Part shown: positions 41,298 to 49,860 of the stretch, piece after piece | Numbering within the stretch: position 1 is the stretch's first letter | Layout of the letters: the number at the start of each line of letters is the position of its first letter | Assembly (NCBI RefSeq): GCF_021183825.1 | Contig: NZ_CP089211.1 | Location: 558,001-622,000 of the forward strand | Reading direction: 5' to 3' | Source of the DNA: Sinomicrobium kalidii | GTDB lineage: Bacteria > Bacteroidota > Bacteroidia > Flavobacteriales > Flavobacteriaceae | Length of the DNA: 64,000 nucleotides | Program-made: the position numbers and the translations under genes | The notes under the pieces: generated by a model | What the model saw: the letters and a program-made list of their open reading frames with translations, nothing else | The model's database searches: none | Told to the model about the DNA's origin: nothing

Positions 41298-42683
41298 ATG
41301 AACAAACCACTATTTGATGAATTCCCAGGGGTTTCCGCAAAAATGTGGAAACAGAAAATCCAGTTCGACCTGAAAGGCGGTAACTACAATTCCCTGATAT
41401 GGAATACACCCGGGGGAATAGACGTAAAACCCTTTTACCATGCCGATACGGTCATTCCTTCTCCGCCCGTACCCCAAAACACACCCTGGAAAATAACCCA
41501 GCATATTTTCGTTGCCGACGAAGGCAGGACCAATAAAAAAATAAAGAACATCCTTAATCGTGGAGCAGAAAGCATCTGGTTGACCCTGCCGTCGGAAAAT
41601 ACAGACCTTTCCGGATTGCTCAAAGGTATTGACCTCTCTTCCGTACCGCTGTACTTCGATCCCCTTTTCCTGTCCCCGGGTTTTGTAAAAAAACTCTACA
41701 ACCGTATTCCCGCTTCGGAAAATACGGAAATTCGTATCCACACAGATATTATCGGGAACCTGGCCTGCAACGGCAACTGGTTTTACAAGCTGAAAAAAGA
41801 CCATGAATTACTTGGGGAGATCTGTTCCCTTTCCGGAAATTTCAACGGTGTGATCACCGTGGACGCTTCCCGCTATCAAAATGCAGGAGCAACGATTGTC
41901 CAGCAACTGGCCTACGCCATAGCGCACGCCAACGAATATCTGAATTTCCTGGACGGTGAGGGATTGCAAAACCTGAAAAAACAAAAAATTGTATTTAAAA
42001 CCGCCATCGGCGCCAATTACTTCTTTGAAATAGCCAAACTCCGTGCCCTCCGCATACTGTGGAAGACCCTGGCCTCAGAATACGGTGCACTTCCCGAATG
42101 TCATATCCTCGCACAGCCCACCAGGCGCAACAAAACCCTCTACGACTATAATGTGAACATGTTGCGCACCACCACCGAAAGTATGAGTGCCATACTGGGC
42201 GGTGCCGATGCTGTATGCAACCTTCCCTACGATGCCATATACCACAAAGACAACGAATTTGCCGAACGTATGGCCAGAAATCAATTGCTCATACTGAAAA
42301 ACGAAAGTTATTTCGACAAAACGAACAATCCGGCCGACGGCACTTACTACATAGAAGATATCACTGTACGGCTGGCCGAAAAAGCCCTGGACATCTTTAA
42401 ACAGATTGAAGCCGGCGGGGGCTTCCTGAAACAATTGAAAGACCATACCATCCAGAAAAAGATAAAAGAAAGCGCCCGGGCAGAACAACAGGAATTTGAC
42501 GAAGGCCGTGAAGTCCTGGTAGGCACCAACAAGTACACCAACCCGGAAGACCGGATGAAAAACGACCTGCAACTGTACCCTTTCGTCAAAACCAACACCC
42601 GGAAAACCCTTATAGAACCCATAATCGAAAGAAGATTATCCGAACAAACAGAACAAAACCGCCTAAAAAAAGAAACCCCGTAG
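41298..42683 (+). CDS. mutA: Methylmalonyl-CoA mutase, small (beta) subunit
   Basis: A 461-residue protein starting at MNKPLFDEF; the ATG at 41232 would add 22 residues read from an intergenic repeat. It carries the mutase TIM-barrel (DASRYQNAGATIVQQLAYAIAHANEYL, ALRILWKTLASEYG, LRTTTESMSAILGGADAV) but lacks the B12-binding DxHxxG domain intact, as expected for the non-catalytic subunit. With MutB it interconverts succinyl-CoA and (R)-methylmalonyl-CoA. The C-terminus, RRLSEQTEQNRLKKETP, ends at a TAG that is the first three bases of a REP repeat, so the repeat has set where the protein stops. A RAYT gene separates it from mutB. Confidence 0.95.
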   Translation: MNKPLFDEFPGVSAKMWKQKIQFDLKGGNYNSLIWNTPGGIDVKPFYHADTVIPSPPVPQNTPWKITQHIFVADEGRTNKKIKNILNRGAESIWLTLPSENTDLSGLLKGIDLSSVPLYFDPLFLSPGFVKKLYNRIPASENTEIRIHTDIIGNLACNGNWFYKLKKDHELLGEICSLSGNFNGVITVDASRYQNAGATIVQQLAYAIAHANEYLNFLDGEGLQNLKKQKIVFKTAIGANYFFEIAKLRALRILWKTLASEYGALPECHILAQPTRRNKTLYDYNVNMLRTTTESMSAILGGADAVCNLPYDAIYHKDNEFAERMARNQLLILKNESYFDKTNNPADGTYYIEDITVRLAEKALDIFKQIEAGGGFLKQLKDHTIQKKIKESARAEQQEFDEGREVLVGTNKYTNPEDRMKNDLQLYPFVKTNTRKTLIEPIIERRLSEQTEQNRLKKETP

Positions 42684-42735
42684 AGACGCACGGCCGTGCG
42701 TCTCAAACGAGGAAAAGAGGCCGCGCATCTCAAAC
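42681..42735. repeat. REP unit copy 3 at the mutA stop (palindrome plus half-site)
   Basis: A perfect palindrome (42683-42704, half-site GAGACGCACGG) preceded by TA, so that TAG at 42681-42683 is the mutA stop codon. It is followed by AAACGAGGAAAAG and a degenerate half-site GGCCGCGCATCTCAAAC (42719-42735), 27 bp after the matching half of the palindrome. The unit is the same as copy 4 inside the RAYT gene. Confidence 0.93.
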
Positions 42736-42748
42736 AATAAACCGGAAA

Positions 42749-43396
42749 ATGAAAAGGTTCAACGGCAAATACCGTTTCAATTCAAACCGCATGCCCCGTT
42801 GGGATTACAGCGGCAAAGGCACCTATTTCATTACGTTGGTCGTTCAGGGCAGGCGTTGTATATTCGGGCATATTGAAAACGGGGAAGTCGTAAAAAACCG
42901 CTGGGGAGAAATCGCGTACAGGGAATGGTACAAATCGTTCAAAATCCGAAAAGAATTGACCCTGGATTCATTCGTCCTGATGCCCAACCACATCCACGCG
43001 GTCGTAACCATTGACCCTATCCTGGTAGTAGAGACGCACGGCCGTGCGTCTCAAACGAGGAAAAGGGGTCGTGCGTCTCAATCGGGAAATAACAATCTAA
43101 CCTCAAAAGGTAACAATTCATTTTACCGCAGGCCAAGATCATTATCCACATTTATAGCAGGATACAAATCGTCAGTAACCATCCAATTAAACAATTGGAT
43201 CGACAGAAATATAAGTCCCGCCCTGTTCCCCGAACTGGAAAAATTCAGCAAATCCCACCGGTTATGGCAACCCAATTATCACGACCGGGTAATACGCGAC
43301 CCATATGAATACAGTCGTATTTTAAAGTATATTGAGAATAACCCAAAGAAATGGGAAGAAGACCAGTTACACAATAACCACCATTTATCCATATGA
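42749..43396 (+). CDS. REP-associated tyrosine transposase (RAYT, Y1 HUH family)
   Basis: A 215-residue single-stranded-DNA transposase of the Y1 family. The HUH motif is in [10 protein letters not shown] (residues 76-85), and the family C-terminal block [27 protein letters not shown] contains the candidate catalytic Tyr. N-terminal [22 protein letters not shown] is typical. Residues 95-111 ([17 protein letters not shown]) are encoded by a REP unit inserted in the variable loop after the HUH strand; the frame stays open. The gene lies inside the mutA-mutB unit and its stop overlaps the mutB ATG (ATGA at 43393-43396), so mutB translation may be coupled to it. RAYTs are thought to bind and move REP palindromes; activity of this one is unproven. 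Confidence 0.92.
   Translation: MKRFNGKYRFNSNRMPRWDYSGKGTYFITLVVQGRRCIFGHIENGEVVKNRWGEIAYREWYKSFKIRKELTLDSFVLMPNHIHAVVTIDPILVVETHGRASQTRKRGRASQSGNNNLTSKGNNSFYRRPRSLSTFIAGYKSSVTIQLNNWIDRNISPALFPELEKFSKSHRLWQPNYHDRVIRDPYEYSRILKYIENNPKKWEEDQLHNNHHLSI
43031..43083. repeat. REP unit copy 4 inside the RAYT coding sequence
   Basis: A perfect palindrome (43031-43052) plus linker AAACGAGGAAAAG and half-site GGTCGTGCGTCTCAATC (43067-43083). The half-sites are 27 bp apart, as in copy 3, and give a nine-residue duplication (GRASQTRKR / GRASQSG) in the protein. The palindrome starts exactly at codon 95. Confidence 0.95.
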
Positions 43397-45537
43397 AACG
43401 GAAAAACCTGCAAAATATAAAAATATCCTATCCTGGTAGAGACGCACGGCCGTGTGTCTCAAACGAGAAGGAAGATAAATACGTTTTCGCCGAAGGCATC
43501 AAAATAAAACCCGTTTTTACCGAAGAAGATATCGAAAAGGCCGAACACCTGAATTTCGCCGCAGGCATTCCTCCTTACCTTCGGGGGCCGTACAGCACCA
43601 TGTACGTTACGCGCCCCTGGACCATCCGGCAATACGCCGGTTTTTCAACGGCCGAGGAAAGCAACGCTTTTTACCGCCGTAACCTCGCCGCGGGACAGAA
43701 AGGGCTTTCCGTGGCCTTCGACCTGGCCACACATCGGGGCTATGACAGCGACCACGAACGCGTTGTCGGCGATGTGGGCAAAGCCGGGGTGGCCATCGAT
43801 TCTGTTGAAGACATGAAAATACTCTTCGACCAGATCCCGCTGGACAAAATGTCCGTATCCATGACCATGAACGGGGCCGTACTGCCCGTTATGGCCTTTT
43901 ATATCGTAGCTGCGGAAGAACAGGGAGTTTCACCCGAACAGTTGTCCGGCACCATACAAAACGATATCCTCAAGGAGTTCATGGTGCGGAACACCTACAT
44001 CTACCCGCCTGCCCCTTCCATGAAGATCATTGCGGATATCTTTGAATACACCAGCAAGAACATGCCCCGGTTCAACAGTATCAGTATTTCGGGGTACCAT
44101 ATGCAGGAAGCCGGCGCAACGGCAGATATTGAACTGGCCTATACCCTGGCCGACGGACTGGAATACATAAAAACGGGGCTGAAAGCAGGCATGAACATCG
44201 ACAAATTTGCCCCGCGCCTTTCCTTTTTCTGGGCCATAGGCATGAACCACTTTATGGAAATCGCCAAAATGCGGGCGGGACGGATGCTGTGGGCCCGACT
44301 TGTAAAACAATTCGGCCCTGAAAATGAAAAGTCGCTTTCCCTCCGCACCCATTGCCAGACCAGCGGATGGAGCCTTACGGAGCAGGATCCGTTCAACAAC
44401 GTAGCACGCACATGCATAGAAGCCGCAGCGGCAGCATTCGGAGGCACGCAATCGTTACACACCAATGCACTGGATGAGGCCATCGCCCTGCCTACCGATT
44501 TTTCGGCGAGAATTGCCCGTAACACCCAGTTGTTCCTCCAGGAAGAGACCGGGATCACCAAAACCGTCGATCCCTGGGCCGGAAGCTACTATGTGGAATA
44601 CCTGACCCATGAGATCGCGCATAAAGCATGGAAACTCATACAGGAAGTGGAAGAACTGGGTGGAATGACCAAAGCCATAGAAGCCGGAATCCCCAAAATG
44701 CGGATCGAAGAAGCAGCCGCACGGAAGCAGGCCCGTATAGACAGCGGACAGGACGTCATCGTCGGGGTAAACAAATACAGGCTGGAAAAAGAAGATCCGC
44801 TGCAAATCCTGGAGGTGGATAACCAAACCGTAAGAAAGCAGCAGATCGAACGCCTGAAAGCACTCAAATCCGGGAGGGATGCCGGAAAAGCGGAAGATGC
44901 TCTGCAAAAACTTACCGAAGGCGCACGTACGGGTGAAGGAAATTTATTAGCTTTAGCAGTCGAAGCCGCAAGACACCGGGCTACACTTGGTGAAATAAGT
45001 GATGCCCTCAGCACTGTCTTCGGAAGGCATAAAGCAAAAATCCAATCCTTTACCGGCGTGTATTCCAAAGAGATCAAAAACGACGAAAGTTTTGAAAAGG
45101 CCAGGCAGCTGGCCGACAGGTTTGCCGAAGAGGAAGGCCGCAGACCCCGGATCATGATCGCCAAAATGGGCCAGGACGGCCATGACCGCGGTGCCAAGGT
45201 AGTGGCCACCGGTTATGCCGATGTAGGTTTTGACGTAGATATAGGCCCGCTGTTCCAGACTCCGAAGGAAGCTGCCAAACAGGCGGTGGAGAACGATGTA
45301 CATATCCTCGGGGTTTCCTCCCTCGCCGCCGGTCATAAGACCCTTGTTCCCCAGGTTATCGAAGCCTTAAGGGAATACGGCAGGGAAGACATTCTGGTCA
45401 TTGTAGGTGGTGTTATCCCGTCACAGGACTATGATTTTCTTTTTGAAGCCGGGGCGGTTGCCGTTTTCGGGCCGGGTACAAAAATCAGTGATGCTGCCAT
45501 ACAAATGCTGGAAATATTACTGGAAATAAGCGGGTGA
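43393..45537 (+). CDS. mutB: Methylmalonyl-CoA mutase, large (alpha, catalytic) subunit
   Basis: A 714-residue B12 enzyme: the TIM-barrel (about 35-540, with [21 protein letters not shown] and [14 protein letters not shown]) and the C-terminal B12-binding domain (580-714) with DGHDRG, whose His597 is the lower axial ligand, and [17 protein letters not shown]. With MutA it links propionyl-CoA and succinyl-CoA metabolism. Residues 15-24 ([10 protein letters not shown]) come from a REP palindrome inserted between the start ([11 protein letters not shown]) and the conserved EGIKIKPVF. The start overlaps the RAYT stop. The core enzyme looks intact; whether the altered N-terminus matters for subunit contacts is open. 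Confidence 0.96.
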   Translation: MKRKNLQNIKISYPGRDARPCVSNEKEDKYVFAEGIKIKPVFTEEDIEKAEHLNFAAGIPPYLRGPYSTMYVTRPWTIRQYAGFSTAEESNAFYRRNLAAGQKGLSVAFDLATHRGYDSDHERVVGDVGKAGVAIDSVEDMKILFDQIPLDKMSVSMTMNGAVLPVMAFYIVAAEEQGVSPEQLSGTIQNDILKEFMVRNTYIYPPAPSMKIIADIFEYTSKNMPRFNSISISGYHMQEAGATADIELAYTLADGLEYIKTGLKAGMNIDKFAPRLSFFWAIGMNHFMEIAKMRAGRMLWARLVKQFGPENEKSLSLRTHCQTSGWSLTEQDPFNNVARTCIEAAAAAFGGTQSLHTNALDEAIALPTDFSARIARNTQLFLQEETGITKTVDPWAGSYYVEYLTHEIAHKAWKLIQEVEELGGMTKAIEAGIPKMRIEEAAARKQARIDSGQDVIVGVNKYRLEKEDPLQILEVDNQTVRKQQIERLKALKSGRDAGKAEDALQKLTEGARTGEGNLLALAVEAARHRATLGEISDALSTVFGRHKAKIQSFTGVYSKEIKNDESFEKARQLADRFAEEEGRRPRIMIAKMGQDGHDRGAKVVATGYADVGFDVDIGPLFQTPKEAAKQAVENDVHILGVSSLAAGHKTLVPQVIEALREYGREDILVIVGGVIPSQDYDFLFEAGAVAVFGPGTKISDAAIQMLEILLEISG
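43439..43460. repeat. REP palindrome copy 5 inside mutB
   Basis: A palindrome with one mismatch (GTGTGTCTC in the right arm) preceded by TATCCTGGTA and followed by AAACGAG. The left flank CTATCCTGGTA is shared with copy 4. It has no 27-bp half-site tail. It is read in frame as RDARPCVS. Confidence 0.92.
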
Positions 45538-45579
45538 ATGTATGGTCATTGAGTTATGCACAGACACTGTTCTTTATTA

Positions 45580-45653
45580 AATTTGAATTTCGAACCGCGG
45601 AATGATGAAGTGATATAACTCATAAAGCTTTATCATTGGATATTCGGTATTCC
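45580..45653. repeat. Dispersed intergenic inverted repeat, copy B
   Basis: It contains TCGAACCGCGGAATGATGAAGTGATA and then ATTCGGTATTCC, the same words in the same order as copy A at 16890-16987. It lies in the gene-free gap 45538-45881. Confidence 0.6.
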
Positions 45654-45715
45654 ATCAGGTTCTTGAGTTCAACCAAAGGGTTCGTTATTGATTTCCGTAT
45701 ACAAATGATATGAGA

Positions 45716-45787
45716 TCAGGGCCTGTTTGCATTACCGGAAAACAGACTATAAAGCACCTTCGAGTGCGTAATGTTAGCAGGCCCTGA
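45716..45787. repeat. 72-bp hairpin with 20-bp inverted ends
   Basis: TCAGGGCCTGTTTGCATTAC (45716-45735) is the near-complement of GTAATGTTAGCAGGCCCTGA (45768-45787), with mismatches only in the middle. A 32-bp centre holds a smaller hairpin (GCACCTTCGAGTGC). It could be a MITE, or a terminator and 3' structure for mutB. No obvious target-site duplication flanks it. Confidence 0.7.
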
Positions 45788-45881
45788 ATCATAACTCAAA
45801 AAAGGCAATACCAGCATTATTTGCGGATTTACTTATTATGCACGCATACTATTCCGTATCTTTACAAAAAACAAGCATACC

Positions 45882-46760
45882 ATGTACACCGATAAAATGC
45901 TCCGCGACGATGCCCTGAAAGGCAAAAACATTGTAGTGACCGGAGGCGGAAGCGGCCTCGGCAAGGCCATGACCCGTTATTTCCTGGAACTGGGTGCCAA
46001 AGTAGCCATTACTTCCCGCAGCCTTGAAAAACTGGAAGGTACGGCCAGGGAACTGGAAAACGAAACAGGAGGGACCTGTTTCCCCGTACAATGTGATGTC
46101 CGCCATTACGACCAGGTAGAGGCGATGCTGCAACAGGTGGTCGGCACCTTCGGTAAGGTCGACGTATTGCTCAACAATGCCGCCGGGAACTTTATATCCC
46201 CTACGGAAAGATTGTCGGCCAACGCTTTTGATACCATCATTGATATCGTACTCAAAGGAAGCAAAAACTGCACCCTGGCTTTCGGGAAACACTGGATAGC
46301 AGAAAAACAACAAAATACTACCGTATTAAACATAGTGACCACTTACGCCTGGACGGGTTCTGCCTATGTAGTGCCCAGTGCCACGGCAAAAGCCGGCGTG
46401 CTGGCCATGACCCGAAGTCTTGCGGTGGAATGGGCCAAATACGGTATCCGCTTCAATGCCATTGCCCCCGGCCCCTTCCCTACCAAGGGTGCATGGGACA
46501 GGCTTTTACCGGGCGAACTCAAAGAAAAGTTCGACCTGGCCAAAAAAGTGCCCTTACAACGCGTGGGCGAACACCAGGAACTGGCCAACCTGGCCGCCTA
46601 TCTCGTGTCTGACTTTGCCGCTTACCTCAACGGAGAGGTCGTTGCCATAGACGGCGGCGAATGGCTCAAAGGTGCGGGACAGTTCAACCTGCTGGAACAG
46701 GTGCCGGAACATATGTGGGACATGTTAGAGGAGATGATACGCAGTAAAAAGGGGAAGTAA
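45882..46760 (+). CDS. SDR-family 2,4-dienoyl-CoA reductase-like enzyme
   Basis: A 292-residue short-chain dehydrogenase. The NADPH site TGGGSGLG is at residues 20-27, and LNNAAGNF is the conserved structural motif. In place of the classic YxxxK it has VVPSATAKAGV: the Lys is kept and the Tyr is Ser, as in animal mitochondrial-type 2,4-dienoyl-CoA reductases, whose PSASAKAGV segment and RFNxIxPGPxxTKGA follow-up it matches closely. It would reduce dienoyl-CoA intermediates in unsaturated fatty acid oxidation. A -7-like TATCTTTA (45853-45860) precedes it. Confidence 0.88.
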   Translation: MYTDKMLRDDALKGKNIVVTGGGSGLGKAMTRYFLELGAKVAITSRSLEKLEGTARELENETGGTCFPVQCDVRHYDQVEAMLQQVVGTFGKVDVLLNNAAGNFISPTERLSANAFDTIIDIVLKGSKNCTLAFGKHWIAEKQQNTTVLNIVTTYAWTGSAYVVPSATAKAGVLAMTRSLAVEWAKYGIRFNAIAPGPFPTKGAWDRLLPGELKEKFDLAKKVPLQRVGEHQELANLAAYLVSDFAAYLNGEVVAIDGGEWLKGAGQFNLLEQVPEHMWDMLEEMIRSKKGK

Positions 46761-47206
46761 ACCCCTCTGTACCGAAAGGTGCTGCGGTTTGGCAAGCAAT
46801 GAAATTTCGCTTTATCTATTGGTTATCAGGTTGTTAACATACTCAGGTATTACGTAACTCAGTAACTCAATCCCCCCATTAACTTAATAATTCAACAAAG
46901 TTATAAAGTTTATAGAAACTAAAGTTGCCGTAATGAAATTACGGGGGTTTAAACCTAAAATTGAGACCAATTAAAGTTGACAAAATCGCATTCATACTTC
47001 CCCTGATAACAGTATAGCTATCCCCCGGGCATAAAATCAAATCGCAGGCCGGACCGGTGCCATTCCCGGTTTCGGGAAAGAAAACTTTACAATATACTGC
47101 CAAAACTCGTGCAATAACACAGGTCGTCCACATGCTGTTAACAATTTTCATTTTCAAAACCCGGAAATAGTTGTATTTTTACCTGTCTAAATCCAATTAA
47201 AATTAC

Positions 47207-47980
47207 ATGGGTAAAATTATAGCAATTGCGAATCAGAAAGGCGGCGTGGGTAAGACGACTACCTCCGTGAACCTCGCGGCCTCCCTCGGTGTCCTGGAAA
47301 AGAAGGTACTTCTTATCGACGCCGATCCGCAGGCCAATGCCACTTCCGGACTGGGACTGGACGTAGAGGAAATAGAGGTGGGCACTTACCAGCTTCTGGA
47401 ACATACCCTGAACGCCAAGGACGCCATTATCGGTTCTGATTCTCCCAACGTAGATCTTATTCCCGCACATATAGACCTGGTAGCCATAGAGATTGAACTT
47501 GTAGATAAGGACAGGAGGGAATCCATGCTCAAAGATGCGCTTGCCGGGCTCCGGGAAGAATACGACTATATACTGATCGATTGTGCTCCTTCCCTTGGTC
47601 TTCTTACACTTAATGCCCTTACCGCGGCAGATTCGGTGATCATTCCCATTCAATGTGAATACTTTGCCCTGGAAGGCCTCGGAAAATTACTGAACACCAT
47701 AAAAAGTGTGCAGAAAGTGCACAATCAAAATCTCGATATCGAAGGTCTTTTGCTCACCATGTACGATGCAAGGCTCCGGCTTTCCAACCAGGTTGTCGAA
47801 GAAGTTCAGAAACACTTTAACGACATGGTATTCGAAACCATTATCCAGAGAAACGTACGCCTCAGCGAAGCCCCGAGTTACGGGGAAAGTATCATTAATT
47901 ACGATGCAAGCAGTAAAGGAGCGACAAATTACTTAAATTTGGCGCACGAAATCATTAAAAAGAATAAGCAGACGGTTTAA
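47207..47980 (+). CDS. parA: ParA/Soj chromosome partition ATPase
   Basis: A 257-residue deviant Walker-type ATPase. KGGVGKTT is at residues 11-18, followed by [35 protein letters not shown] and the DNA-binding C-terminal region. It works with ParB on origin-proximal parS sites. The A of the parB ATG is the last base of the parA stop (TAATG), so translation is coupled. I found no parS-like TGTTTCACGTGAAACA in the window. The 446-bp gap before parA (46761-47206) holds dispersed repeat words, a small hairpin CCGTAAT/ATTACGG (46928-46944) and presumably the promoter. Confidence 0.97.
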   Translation: MGKIIAIANQKGGVGKTTTSVNLAASLGVLEKKVLLIDADPQANATSGLGLDVEEIEVGTYQLLEHTLNAKDAIIGSDSPNVDLIPAHIDLVAIEIELVDKDRRESMLKDALAGLREEYDYILIDCAPSLGLLTLNALTAADSVIIPIQCEYFALEGLGKLLNTIKSVQKVHNQNLDIEGLLLTMYDARLRLSNQVVEEVQKHFNDMVFETIIQRNVRLSEAPSYGESIINYDASSKGATNYLNLAHEIIKKNKQTV

Positions 47981-48879
47981 TGGCAAAAGCAACGAAAAAA
48001 CAAGCATTAGGACGGGGATTATCGGCACTGTTAAAAGATCCGGAGAATGACATTCAGACGGCTTCGGACAAAAATGCCGATAAAGTAGTAGGGAATATTG
48101 TTGAACTGGACATAGAGTCCATTGAGGTCAACCCGTTTCAGCCGCGTACCAATTTCAACGAGAATACGCTCCAGGAACTGGCCAGTTCCATAAAGGAACT
48201 CGGGGTTATACAGCCCATTACGGTACGGAAATTAGAATTCAACAAATATCAGCTGGTTTCCGGGGAGCGCCGCTTCCGGGCCTCGAAGCTTGTAGGGCTC
48301 AGTACTGTCCCCGCTTATATCCGCATAGCCAACGACCAGGAATCCCTGGAGATGGCATTGGTGGAAAACATACAGCGGCAGGACCTCGATCCTATTGAGA
48401 TTGCGCTTTCCTATCAGCGGCTTATTGATGAAATACAGCTCACCCAGGAACAACTCAGTGACCGGGTGGGGAAAAAGCGTTCTACCATAGCCAACTACCT
48501 CAGGTTATTGAAACTGGACCCCATAATCCAGACCGGGATGCGGGACGGGTTTGTAAGTATGGGACACGGAAGAGCATTGATCAACCTGGATGACAAGGAT
48601 ACCCAGCTCACCATTTACGAAAAGATCATTTCCAGCGGCCTGTCTGTAAGAGAAACGGAAAAACTCGTTAAAAATCTCCAGGAAAAAGGCAAAAAGAAGA
48701 CGACTTCGGACGCTTCGGATAACAAACTGCCTTCTTATATTGACGATAAAATGGAGGATATTACCGAATACTTTTCGACCAAAGTTGACGTTAAAGTATC
48801 CAGGAACGGCAAGGGAAAACTCATTATACCCTTCCATTCCCGTGAAGATTTTATCCGTTTGACCAAACTCCTCGAATAA
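47980..48879 (+). CDS. parB: ParB/Spo0J chromosome partition protein
   Basis: A 299-residue CTP-dependent DNA clamp. The N-terminal domain has NPFQPR, GVIQPI, SGERRFRA and ENIQRQDLDPIE, which form the CTPase site. The central helix-turn-helix (QEQLSDRVGKKRSTIANYLRLL) reads parS, and the C-terminal segment dimerises. It precedes a DUF5683 gene and then dapB and lepB, an order often seen in flavobacteria. Confidence 0.97.
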   Translation: MAKATKKQALGRGLSALLKDPENDIQTASDKNADKVVGNIVELDIESIEVNPFQPRTNFNENTLQELASSIKELGVIQPITVRKLEFNKYQLVSGERRFRASKLVGLSTVPAYIRIANDQESLEMALVENIQRQDLDPIEIALSYQRLIDEIQLTQEQLSDRVGKKRSTIANYLRLLKLDPIIQTGMRDGFVSMGHGRALINLDDKDTQLTIYEKIISSGLSVRETEKLVKNLQEKGKKKTTSDASDNKLPSYIDDKMEDITEYFSTKVDVKVSRNGKGKLIIPFHSREDFIRLTKLLE

Positions 48880-48977
48880 AACCAGGCCGGTATGTACCTG
48901 AAACAAATACAATATACAGAATTAAACCCGCGTTACGGGAGACCGGAAATCTGAAACATATAAACATCACGTACCGA

Positions 48978-49742
48978 ATGCCAAGGACCAAAAGCCAAGT
49001 ATTATCCCGAAGTATCAGTACCGGGTACGGAATTCCGGATACTGTACGCCGGACTTCTGACGGATATGCCTTTTTTCCCGGCGTCGGATACCCGGCTTTC
49101 CAGATAAAACTCCCTTTACTTTCCGTTTTTCTCACGGCCATGCTGTTAATAACAGGCGGTACGGCACGGGCACAGGACAAGGAACAGGAAACCGCCAACG
49201 ATTCCACGAACACCGAAAACCGGGTGGTCGTTCGGGACACTATTGTCCACAAAACGAATACCATAGACCCTTTGTCGCCCAGCAAGGCGGCATTTTATTC
49301 GGCCATACTGCCGGGGCTCGGACAAATTTACAACAAGCGCTACTGGAAGGTTCCGCTGGTATATGGGGCCATAGGTACCGGATTGTATTTTTATATCACC
49401 AACAAGGACCAGTACCACAGGTACAGGAATGCCTATAAACGCAGGCTCGCCGGTTTTCATGATGATGAATTCTATGACATTGACGGAAGCGGGATTAACG
49501 AAGGAAACCCGGATGTTTCCATGGACGCCCTTCGGAGGGCCCAGGAATATTACCAGCGGTATAAAGACCTTTCCCTTCTCATCACCATAGGGCTCTATGC
49601 CCTGAACATCATAGATGCCAATGTCGACGCACACCTGAAACAACACAATATAAGCGATGAACTTACCCTGCGCCCCTTTATTATCCCGAACGATTTTAAT
49701 GTGGGCACCACGGTAGGACTATCACTCAACTTTAATTTCTGA
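48978..49742 (+). CDS. DUF5683 membrane protein (start uncertain)
   Basis: The conserved part (PLSPSKAAFYSAILPGLGQIYNKRYWKVPLVYG onward) is a typical DUF5683 protein with two or three hydrophobic segments; the function is unknown. The frame opens at 48978 and gives 254 residues, but the first 35 or so are unlike the family. A signal-like stretch (LPLLSVFLTAMLLITGGTARAQ) begins near residue 45 without its own ATG; the only internal ATG (49137) falls in the middle of it. The true start may be a rare codon near 49105, or the N-terminus was extended when the original ATG was lost. Located between parB and dapB. Confidence 0.82.
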   Translation: MPRTKSQVLSRSISTGYGIPDTVRRTSDGYAFFPGVGYPAFQIKLPLLSVFLTAMLLITGGTARAQDKEQETANDSTNTENRVVVRDTIVHKTNTIDPLSPSKAAFYSAILPGLGQIYNKRYWKVPLVYGAIGTGLYFYITNKDQYHRYRNAYKRRLAGFHDDEFYDIDGSGINEGNPDVSMDALRRAQEYYQRYKDLSLLITIGLYALNIIDANVDAHLKQHNISDELTLRPFIIPNDFNVGTTVGLSLNFNF

Positions 49743-49860
49743 CATCGTTTTGTACTATGTCACCCTAAACCGGAAATTCCGGGTATAGTCGAACCTGTCC
49801 TTCGGCTCCGTTCAGGGAACGAAAAAAAACGAAAAAATTGAAACCGAAAATAAACAACAA

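Noticed and set aside
46761..47206. Replication origin upstream of parAB
   Set aside because: No cluster of TTATCCACA-type DnaA boxes and no parS sequence was found in the gap; only dispersed repeats and a small hairpin.
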